Shown in pieces: positions 35,482 to 43,380 of a stretch of DNA of 64,000 nucleotides. The stretch lies in the NCBI GenBank assembly GCA_012656075.1, contig JAAKBF010000324.1:1-64000 (forward strand), read 5' to 3'. The position numbers and the translations under genes were made by a program. The DNA is from Phytophthora hibernalis (lineage: Eukaryota > Oomycota > Peronosporomycetes > Peronosporales > Peronosporaceae). The notes beneath the pieces are model-generated. The model did no database searches. It worked only from the letters and a program-made list of their open reading frames with translations, and had not been told where the DNA came from. How positions within the stretch are numbered: position 1 is the stretch's first letter; every line of letters starts with the position of its first letter.

Positions 35482-35503
35482 TCCCAAATAGTCTAGGCGG
35501 TTA
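35482..35503 (+). pseudogene. tRNA-Glu 5' fragment at the array's right edge (copy 87)
   Basis: 22 bp of the tRNA gene, from the acceptor 5' strand to the D loop, and then the sequence changes to unrelated AT-rich DNA. The normal upstream flank is present, so the break lies inside the gene. Confidence 0.9.
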
Positions 35504-35632
35504 TACAAAATTCAATATCAAATCTGGACGTTCCCGTCCCAGAATGCTGTTCCCGCTACGGAGGCCCATACAAAACCCTACATGTTTGGAAACGTTCCCG
35601 TCCCACGGTAGCGTTCCCGCTTCACTTTCGAA
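35503..35632. repeat. Two imperfect 65-bp tandem repeats with GTTCCCG motifs
   Basis: Copy A spans 35503-35567 and copy B 35568-35632. Both start with ATACAAAA and share ACGTTCCCGTCCCA (35528-35541 and 35592-35605) and GTTCCCGCT (35549-35557 and 35613-35621); the rest has diverged. The pair fills the gap between the tRNA array and the first start codon of the next gene. It could be a subterminal repeat of a DNA transposon or a promoter element. I found no inverted counterpart nearby. Confidence 0.6.
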
Positions 35633-36461
35633 ATGGCGTCCAACCCGATAAGCAGTCTTCCCCTCGGGGCTACCAGGTGCTTGACCTGGGTCTATCCGAC
35701 AGCATAATTACATCCCTGCTCAATGAAGCAAAGTCTCTGACCTACAAGTCTGTCTTCGAGAAGGTTGGCGGTAACGAAGACGACGAGTTCCGAGCCCAAT
35801 CTAGGGTCACGGCGTCTGGTGCTGTTGCAGAACTGCAACGCGCGCTTCTCGACAGCACAAACTGCATCAACTCGGCATGGATTCCTCGTGAATTCTCTTA
35901 CATGCGATCACTTCCAGGCGGTAGAGAGCAGGAGTCGCATCAAGATTATCCGCCGGGGTTCTCAAGGCCCAGGCTCGCAAAGGGCGTATTCCAGCCAGCA
36001 CGATCTTCGCCTTCCAAGAGAACACGCAGCTGAAGGTATTCAGTGGTTGCTTTGAGTCAAGGAACGACTCCGAGGCTCGGGTGGTGAAGATCCCTGTCGG
36101 ATTTTGTGTTATCTTTCGAGGTGATTTGATTCACAACGGTGTCGCCTACGACGCCATCAACCATCGCATACATTGCTACCTCGCGTTTGAGGGCATGCGC
36201 TGGGAACCGGACGTTGTGTCTAGCGTGGTCTTTAAGACGTACGACTGTCAGTTCTGCGGTCTCAAGATGTATGAGAGCGACAAGATGCGCAAGCACCGCT
36301 GGCTTTGCGTCAAGAATCCAAGCAGTGGCAAGAACAAGGAGAAACGAAAGCGTGAAAACGATCCACTACCAGTAGGAAAGCTGGTGTGCTGTGTCTGCGA
36401 ACGCGGGTACACTAACCGCAGCTCCTATCGAACACACATTTCGCGCCCGCATAAGATGTAG
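35633..36461 (+). CDS. Putative Fe(II)/2-oxoglutarate oxygenase-like protein with C-terminal zinc fingers (two frameshifts as sequenced)
   Basis: Starts at the ATG at 35633 and ends at the TAG at 36459-36461. The reading frame changes twice, at G runs 35666-35669 and 35955-35958. One extra G at each would give a single 276-codon frame. A HxD motif (H at 35938, D at 35944) is followed about 62 codons later by a distal H (36132) in IFRGDLIHNG and by R 11 codons further on (36165). This is the iron and 2-oxoglutarate binding layout of jelly-roll dioxygenases. After it come a CxxC-type finger (C at 36246 and 36255), a Lys/Arg-rich linker, and a C2H2-like finger near the C-terminus. The gene is convergent with the MULE transposase, with 143 bp between stops. 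Substrate is unknown; the fingers suggest a nucleic-acid target. It may be a transposon passenger or a host gene, with frameshifts real or from sequencing. Confidence 0.6.
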
Positions 36462-36604
36462 CTTGCGTAGAAGGCCAAGCAGAGATTAGTCATAATCAAA
36501 GATAAAAATACGGTTGGACACCTAAATGATCAATGTTGATGTTGAAGTTGAAATCAGATTATGTATATTTGATTAAAGACTACGAAATAACGCATACTAA
36601 GTTT

Positions 36605-38548
36605 CTAAACTCCCCAACCAGCGTATCCCCACGCCCGAGGAGGAGCAAAGCGTTCTTGGAAGGCTAGACTTTCAGGGTTACTTGACGAAAGCACCTCGCT
36701 TGCCGGTGGTAGCACAACTATATTGGCGGAGATGTTCGCCGGTACCGATGGAGGGGTTGCGGGGTGGTTCAGATCAACTCGCTCGCTGAACGTCGGTTCT
36801 CGCCGAGTATCGTTCACTCCGCCATTCACTCGGTGGGGTGCTGGACGCGTCCACGCTCGGGACGCGGCTGAGATATGAGCTGGATCAAGCACTCTTCGAA
36901 GTCCGCGTTCGCTAGTGAACCGGTCAATCCACCAGTGCTTGGCGTAGTTGTCTGGCTGTAATCGTAGCCGTCCATTTGACTCGATGATAGCGATGAGATC
37001 GTGGAGACAGGGTCTGCCGTACACGGAGCGATAAACACCAGAGCACACATCCCGTTGCACCCGAGCGTGTACAATCTTTGACGCGTCGTACCACAGCGCT
37101 TCTGTTGCCGTGAGGGAGTACACACTGATCACACGGACTACCGCTGAATAGCGACTTGGTTGAAGTGCAAATGGCGTGATAACAGCATTGCGCGATGAGA
37201 GTAACTGAGTGTCAGATGCGGCTCCATGCCACCAGGGTAATAGGCTCTTGAAGACCGTGTAAAGATCACCACAACTAGTTCGAATCCATGTCTTGCACTT
37301 TGAATGCGTGCCCTCCACGATAGACGTGTCGCGGACACCGAAGTTCGGATAGCTATCTGTCCACGCTTTGACAATTCGCTCTTTGTACTTCCACCAATTC
37401 GCGTTAAGGTAGGCAGTTAAGGATGCACTCAAATTCTTGAGATCGCCATACCGGACCTCAAAATCTGACTCCGTCGGTGACTCAACAGCACTATAGAACG
37501 CAGCCATGAACGCGTCGGTTTGCCAAGTATTTTCCTTGCTGTATGAGCCGGTAACTGGGTTTACCACGGAGATTTGACCAAGTTCTTTGCGTGTCATGGC
37601 TTCGACATTCTTGTTCATATGCCATCGGCATACCATGGATGGTACGCCAACAAAAACGCGATCAGCGGCGTTCATGCACGCCAGCCCCGGTCCGTTAGAA
37701 TAACCCCAGGCATTTCCACATCGAAATCAACCATAAAGAGGCGGAGCATGTTCATTGCCCACACGTAATCCTCCTCCTTTTCACCAGGTAGCCAACACTG
37801 AGCAACAGGGAGGGCAGTGTTGAACCCTGTCACAGCAATGACGTTCAGTAATGGAAGATTGTATTTGTTGGTCTTGTATGTACAGTCCATTACAAGAACG
37901 TCGTAGTGTCGGCGATACAAAGCTGCTGTTGCTGGATGCGCCCAAAACAGGTAGCGTAGCTCTTGCGTAGCCTGGTTGATCGAGTAGCGGAAAAGAATCC
38001 ACGACTCGTGAGACTGGCGAACAGGGCTTCCATCACAGTTTGGGTAGATATCACCCGGCGCCGGACTGCGTTCTTCGTGTTGGCAATGTCCTTCGGCGTG
38101 ACGAACGAGTTTGGGTCGGCTTGGATAAGCGTAGCGCGGATGCTCACCACAGACACGCCCGCAGCAGTCTGTGCCTCAACCAAGGCTTGCACGGAATCAC
38201 TCGCCCCGAACGTCATCGTTACCGCCGCAAGCTGACGATGGCACGCATGGACGCGAGCGTCCTCTGACGCCGGGTGGTTGTGGAAAGCACTACCGTTGCG
38301 CGTGTGGACAACTTCCCATGGGCCGTGAGGGTCGTCCTTGGAAACTGCCCTGACGACGATCTTCATCTTGCATCCCATTCTGAGCTTAAGAGATGTTATT
38401 GAGTGGCAACCGAGGCCAACAAAGGAAAAGAGAACCCAACCGGATGAAGAGCTGGGGACGGCACTCACTTTTGAATTTGCCGCTCCGTCTGACGGTCATA
38501 CATACAACTTCGGCCGAGACAACAATAGAACTTTTCCTGTTTCTTATT
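36605..38548 (-). CDS. FAR1/MULE-type transposase (DDE), with one probable intron and two frameshifts
   Basis: Reading leftward from 38548: an exon ending at 38469; a probable 89-bp intron 38380-38468 (GTGAGT...CTCAG); then a FAR1/WRKY-like zinc domain ending in AFHNHP. The MULE core follows: VMDCTYKTN (first catalytic D at about 37887-37885), LTDR (second D at about 37692-37690), CRWHMNKN, and VEGTHSKCK (candidate catalytic E at about 37315-37313). A SWIM-like CxnCxH (CSGVYRSVYGRPCLH) comes near the C-terminus, and the stop is at 36605. The frame is broken near 38013-38024 and at the C4 run 37685-37688; each break is consistent with one lost base. These motifs are typical of oomycete and fungal MULE transposases. 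The N-terminal start was not found, because a stop lies just upstream of 38548. Terminal inverted repeats were not identified. Confidence 0.8.
38380..38468 (-). other. Probable spliceosomal intron in the MULE transposase gene
   Basis: On the - strand it starts GTGAGT at 38468 and ends CTCAG at 38380 (89 bp). Splicing joins a short upstream open stretch, whose translation is rich in Cys, Arg and Gln, in phase with the zinc-domain exon: two bases of a codon before and one after. Without splicing, the upstream frame has no plausible Met start. Confidence 0.5.
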
Positions 38549-39144
38549 TCACATGCTGAAATTGGTAAGGCAATATGCCAGTTCCGTGCCCCTTTTCAAA
38601 CCCTCGCACTTGTTTAAACATAACTTTTCATTTCTGTCAGTGCCGACACCAACCTCGACGCATCACGCGCGCGGGGAATTTGTGGCGTATGTGCTAATGC
38701 CGGAAAGAGCTGCGCATTAACATTGACAATACAATGCTATAGCGGCTGCCCGACATCATTAGCTAGTACATACAGTGCTTAAAAAGACTTTCAAATCAAG
38801 TCAACTGTGCGAGTACATGTAGAAGGCCAAATCTATGGAATGTTCGGTGTAACGGTATTGTATCAGTTAAAACAAATCGATGTGATTGCAACAGAACTTA
38901 TATGTGGAACTAATTTACGCTTCATAATACCTCAAGATGATTGGTCGCTCTTGTGTCGGAGGAAGTCGGTACCTCCCATCAAGAGACGAGTTTACTCGCG
39001 AGTAGGTTTTTGGTAATAATTGAATACTCCCAAACTTTTGATTTTTGACTAGACCGAGTAGCTGCACAAGTCATAACTGTAATGAGCCCTCCCATTTACA
39101 TATGTAGGTAGATCTATATAGGTTGATATACAAAGTAGGATCAA

Positions 39145-39167
39145 AAGCACACGGCTAGCGTGTGCTT
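39145..39167. repeat. Perfect inverted repeat, 9-bp arms
   Basis: AAGCACACG and CGTGTGCTT are separated by GCTAG. This is strong hairpin potential in noncoding DNA 10 bp before another inverted repeat. It could be a transposon end, a MITE relic or a terminator-like structure. Confidence 0.7.
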
Positions 39168-39176
39168 CGCTGTCAT

Positions 39177-39226
39177 CATATGATTGGTTGAAATTGAGAG
39201 ACAGACACATTTCACCCAATCATGTG
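39177..39226. repeat. Imperfect inverted repeat, 14-bp arms plus extension
   Basis: TGATTGGTTGAAAT (39181-39194) pairs with ATTTCACCCAATCA (39209-39222) with one mismatch, around a 14-base loop. The pairing extends about four positions outward, including one wobble pair. Confidence 0.7.
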
Positions 39227-39321
39227 CTGACCTTGATTTGAGTGGTTCACATGGACCCAGGGGTCACCCACCCCAATAAAAAGAATAGAGTTGATTTTAC
39301 CACAGACTAAATTCTTGGTCT

Positions 39322-39340
39322 CGGTATCACTGAGATACCG
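39322..39340. repeat. Short perfect inverted repeat, 7-bp arms
   Basis: CGGTATC and GATACCG flank ACTGA. Small hairpin in noncoding DNA; significance unknown. Confidence 0.55.
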
Positions 39341-39473
39341 GACGCTTCCTCACCGCTACGTGTAAGCTAATAACGGTAGACACTTAACCCGTTACAATCA
39401 CCCCAAACCGCGACGCTTCGAGAGGCAACCTTCACAAACCTTATGAACTGGTATTCTTCTCATTGGAGATGCC

Positions 39474-40445
39474 ATGCCAAGACCATTTACCAAGCTCAAA
39501 TCCGAATTACGTCGGTAGTAGCAAAGGGTCTGCTTTCTCCAGCGTCAGAGTCCCGGTAGTATGAACTGAAGTGTTGAGCCAGGCACAACGCTCGCTCGCG
39601 GAAGCGATTGAAAGCTGATCTGGAGGTCATGCTTATTGACAGTGTCGGCGATAAGGAACGTCTGCGGTTCACCTGCATCTGCCGCGCCACCAGCACCTGC
39701 GCCGTATATGTTCAACAAAGAAATTAACGGCAGCACGCTGTTTTCCTATGCAAGCTTCGCGCATACAGAAAATTATGGAGTGCTGCTGGCCCCTGCCACT
39801 ATCGGCAGATTCGGAGCTACGATGCAGCCGGAAATGACACCTACGCAGCAGCCAATACTTCTGCAGATGGCGTGTCAAGGTGATCGACACAGACCGGGGC
39901 TGAACATGGCATCTTTGTCGCGTGGTGGAAATCGTTCTGTGGGCAGCATGCAGGAGCTTCTTCACGCCCCGGAACGTCTTAACGAAGACGAATTAAACAC
40001 GCTTCTCGGGATTATTCAGCCGCAACAGCTATACGACCCGCGGAACATGGTGCTTCAAGATGATCAGCTGCAGCATGTGCAGAGAGGCCAACACACAATA
40101 TCATGAATTCCGGGAATACGCACGTTGATAACGACTCTTATTGCGTCGAACCAGGTATCTGGAGCGACGATCTGCAGCGAAATCAACCGGGTAGGTACAT
40201 CAACGACCTGCAGCGGGAAGAACAAGGGGACTGCCAATTGTTTCATGGCGCTTCGATGTTGTGGGCAACACTGGGGAATGGGGTCTTTGTTCCGCAGCCC
40301 TTCATGGCCCAGCCAATTCTTCTTTCCTAGTGACCAGGGATCGAGTCCTGCATTAGTGATGTCATCCGCGATGGTGCCAACTCCAATGAATCATTCTTCA
40401 GCTCAGCCAGCCCCGACCAACGTATTGGCTGAGAGCTCTAGATAG
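39474..40445 (+). pseudogene. Decayed low-complexity open region, possibly the N-terminal part of the downstream transposase relic
   Basis: One frame runs from an ATG at 39474 to beyond 40445, interrupted by several stops (two after codon 14, others before 39636, one at 40104-40106, one at 40443-40445). The longest intact piece (39636-40106) would be 156 residues rich in Gln, Pro, Ala and Met, with no recognised domain. It lies directly upstream of, and in the same direction as, the transposase relic. Either it belongs to that gene or it is chance open frame. No function is assigned. Confidence 0.3.
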
Positions 40446-41890
40446 CAGTCGACGACAGAGTTGTTAAACGCGCTGAAACCAGCCACGCCCAACTCGCAGC
40501 CTATCAAGAAAGGGAAATCTCAGTTCAAGCGTGTATCACTCCACGAAACACAAGTGCAGTTGTTGCGCTAAAAGCTACGACGAATTTGCCTACAAGTACA
40601 AGTACAATTACGGAGGTGACAACCGAGAAACTCGCGTCTACGAATGCATCAGCTATCAGAATTGTGAACACATGAGTAGAGTCCAATTGTGTAATGTCGA
40701 AGGGAAGGAGAAACCCATGGTCGCTCTCGATATTAAAGGTGAAGATAGCACTATTAGCTCAACTCGAGTCGAGTACGGAATTCATATATCCGTCAAGCAG
40801 GACGTTGATAGCCTGGCCAAGGAAGTCGCCGGTCACAGGAAAGTTCTCAAAGAGCTCTACAAGCAAGCAAGCTATCAAGGCTTTCCAGCAAAGAGCAAGT
40901 AAAAAAAGAAAGGACGTCTGACCTGCAACTTGGCGAAGAAGTGGAAGATAGAGTGGTGCGCTTTCAAAATGTGCACAACGAAGCAGGTATTTTTAGTCCG
41001 GCTTCGTCAGGGAGACGGACGACACGACGTTCGCTGCTACGGGTTACAATTTCCAGAATGATGTGATGGCTCTACACAGCTTCAGCCACAGCTTCCAAGA
41101 AGCGAATGTGACAAAGTCGAGCATTGATTTGAGCCTCATATCGCGTCGCACCTTCCGAAACATGATGTACGTCGTTGAAGGCCAAGCTGAGGAAATATGT
41201 TTTCGGCTGCGGACTGCACATACAAGGTTCACTACGGTGCGGAATTTGGAACACTGTGATACTTACTCACTAGGACTGACAAATGTTTTGCTACAAAGCA
41301 ACAGGGTTCTCGTTGCTCTCGGGACATATCGTACCCGGTTTGCAGCAGATCGAAAGTACAGGGAAAAATTGTACCATGTGCGTACATGTATGTACGCACA
41401 GAGCATGGACACGCGTACAATCAATTATTCCAGACAGTGGTGACGTACTCGAAACAGGTTTTCGAAGTCGACCTCAAAGTAAAGTACGGAAGTTTAGACC
41501 ACGCAGATTATATCGCCAACGCGTACGTTGCAGTGTGGCCAGATATTATTTTCTAGAATGCTATGCTCACGTCTCACGAAAATGTCGTCAAGGACAGCTC
41601 ATTCTACGACAATGTCGTCGGCCAGAACATTAAGCAGATGCATTATGCGAGATCACCAGAACAATTTGCGGAGTTGTCACGCCAGTGCGTCGACTTTTGG
41701 AAAGCGCATGGAGAGGTTGATTATGCGGACTGGTTTGCAAAAGTAAATTTGCCTGAGCGATAGCAACGTTGGTATGCTTCATGCGCTAAACCAGGCGTTC
41801 TTCCATGGAGTCTCATAACGGTACCATCAAAACTTGTGGAGTCACTGCCAACCGAGCGAAGACTGGGGTCGTATTGTTGCGTTTGATACT
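40446..41890 (+). pseudogene. Decayed DDE transposase (MULE-like, oomycete type)
   Basis: Collinear fragments in different frames. At 40531-40902 is an N-terminal zinc-ribbon-like part (CSCC, then YECISYQNCEH) followed by YGIHISVKQDVDSL, as seen before the catalytic core in many oomycete transposases. At about 40893-41040 is a charged stretch in another frame. Around 41441-41530 a fragment ends in DYIANAYVAVWPD, resembling the region of a later catalytic Asp. At 41563-41763 the fragment contains MHYARSPEQF and DYADWFAKVNL. After a stop at 41761 the same frame continues with QRWYASCAKPGVLP, so that TAG may replace a Trp codon. Several frame changes and at least three in-frame stops make it non-functional. 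It is a different family member from the - strand MULE gene. Confidence 0.65.
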
Positions 41891-42615
41891 GCAACATACA
41901 CATTCGGCCATTGCTCTGGGGATAATTTGTGCGAGCATTATTACTTTTCGATTGACTACTAATATCAATTAAGTTGTAATTCAGGACCACTCCCTACAAA
42001 GTTGATCGAGCTGGATATCATATGATATGTCAAGACAAAACATGGATTCCTCAGTCCTCTTGACAACACCATTAAAGGCATGAATGAGAAGTACTTCTCA
42101 CTTAAACAGGTTATGGTTCTTGGAAAGTCGAAACGCGGCTCCCAGCTTCACCCAGAGCACCAGTTTTCTTCTGAAATGGTAATACTATTCACATACAGGC
42201 TAATTGATGCTATCTGATGATTTACACATGTACTGATGCTGTGTTTTAAAAATTCCACAGATTAAAGCACTGTACCGGTTCAACTTGATGCGACTAAACA
42301 GTCAGACAGTGGCACATATACCCTAGCCCTATGCGACATTCGGCGACGTTGTAGAGAACTCAAAACGTCACTTTGAGTACTCGGGAGTGATTCCTATCCT
42401 CCCATCAATACCCTATCGGGGGGGTCTATCGCGTCTTGACCACATTTCTTTCCGGTTACTCTTCACGTATGCACCTCAGTAAAAGTGACAAATTGTCATT
42501 GGTTGTGTCGTGGTTTCTGATGTCTCGAATACGCCACGATCACAATACCCTCTTCCAAATTACTTCATCGAATTCCACGTGTGATCTTCTGTCACACTGT
42601 GTGCCTGTGATTTAT
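41891..42615. other. Intergenic stretch without a recognisable gene
   Basis: No supported gene on either strand. A short open piece at about 42080-42220 (+) follows the transposase relic and could be its eroded C-terminal end. A G7 run lies at 42418-42424, the only G/C run of five or more I noticed in the low-copy region. Confidence 0.4.
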
Positions 42616-42836
42616 GTTTGCACTGGGTAGGCGTCCCTCGTGGTTGCCGTTGCCACCCGTTTACCATCAATGACATTGAGGCCACCATCTTCTGGTTTCG
42701 TGTTTGTATCACCCTTGGAACTTGCCGTGACGCGGCCTCCTTCATTTGAAATCATGGGCCAGTGGTCCTGTGTCTCCGACATACTCCGATGCCTACTACT
42801 CGTGGGTCTGTTTGCACTAGGCTGGTGTCCCTCGTG
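42616..42836. repeat. Pair of 27-bp imperfect direct repeats 194 bp apart
   Basis: 42616-42642 and 42810-42836 both begin GTTTGCACT and end GTCCCTCGTG, differing at about five positions between. The intervening DNA has weaker internal similarity. A - strand frame across it (42612-42851) gives two weakly similar stretches of roughly 25 residues, so this may be a worn tandem repeat. No gene is recognised. Confidence 0.45.
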
Positions 42837-43006
42837 TTTCTGTTTGCACACCGCTGCGCATACGGCAACTCGGCAGGCGGTCCTTCGTCCTTGGCTCTCG
42901 ATCCGTATTCAATCCTTGTTGCGGGTTTATATCAGGTCGCGTATCTTAATGCGGTCAGTGTAACGACGAGGCGAGTGGGGATGTGCGAATATGCTGATCC
43001 ATCGAA

Positions 43007-43380
43007 TCAGTTCTCGTTTGGCCAATCTTCAACAACAATTTTGAAAAATGGCACGCTTTTGGCAATCTTCCCGTTGTTAAGCACCTTCATATCTAATTTT
43101 GCATGCTCTTTGACAAGTCTACCCCGTAGGCGTGACGGTTCGAGCCGAACTTGGTCTCGAAGTACACCAACCCGTTTTCGCTGATGCAGGCGATTCCATG
43201 CATGTTCTGGCCACCACCGGCAAATACCTTCTTTACCGCACGACGGCCTCGTAAACTGCGTCCTCGGGTTCGTGAAGACCACAGATTTAAGTTGGTTTCA
43301 TCCATGTACAGGATCACCTTTCCCATGGCCTGGTACTGCTGAAGTTGAGCAAGACATTCACGATGGTTTTGCTTGACCAC
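43007..43380 (-). pseudogene. IS630/Tc1-like DDE transposase remnant, founder of the 98-bp satellite
   Basis: On the - strand, 43380 to 43093 reads through a Gln-rich helix segment into KVILYMDETNLNLW, the block around the first catalytic Asp of IS630/Tc1/mariner transposases. It continues with SRTRGRSLRGRRAVKK and NMHGIACISENGLVYFETKFGS, the usual following strands. It then shifts frame near 43130 and runs in a second frame to about 43007 before stopping. The second Asp and the Glu of the DDE triad are missing, and everything N-terminal to the first unit is replaced by the satellite. Bases 43277-43374 are also repeat unit 1. Non-functional. The family is recognised from the motif order; the host group is inferred to be oomycete-like. 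Confidence 0.75.

Larger units (their letters stand above)
1..35503 (+). repeat. Tandem array of 407-bp units, each with a tRNA-Glu(UUC) gene
   Basis: About 87 head-to-tail units. Each has a 73-bp tRNA-Glu gene and a GC-rich spacer of about 334 bp. Most units are exactly 407 bp; the exceptions are 402-406 bp near the left end, one of 406 bp at 33041, and 419, 420, 423, 436 and 443 bp where the spacer carries small insertions. The leftmost unit is the most diverged: several substitutions around 95-100, 140-150 and 290-330, and a one-base deletion in its tRNA. Units from about 11.5 kb onward look identical apart from one lost G near 33209. The spacer contains no second RNA gene or conserved coding frame that I can recognise. 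I read many copies base by base, but not every one; identity of the others rests on exact periodicity and identical translations. The array's left edge lies outside the window. Confidence 0.97.
38549..39473. other. AT-rich intergenic stretch, no gene recognised
   Basis: No convincing coding frame on either strand. It contains the hairpins listed separately and short runs without similarity that I recognise. The real N-terminus of the MULE gene or the right end of its element may lie here. Confidence 0.5.

Noticed and set aside
1..35503. tRNA-derived SINE family
   Set aside because: Units are directly head to tail at constant phase, with no A-rich tail or target-site duplications, and the tRNA part is not degenerate.
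36057..36375. Overlapping 78-79 codon frames inside the oxygenase gene
   Set aside because: Shadows of the real frame. Only the frame ending at 36461 carries the HxD...H...R and zinc-finger pattern.
35503..38700. Terminal inverted repeats bounding a single MULE element
   Set aside because: I looked for the reverse complement of the GTTCCCG repeats to the right of the MULE gene and found no convincing match. Element limits stay undefined.
42762..43184. 140-codon + strand frame before the satellite
   Set aside because: It overlaps the antisense of the transposase remnant, has no recognisable domain, and looks like a chance frame.
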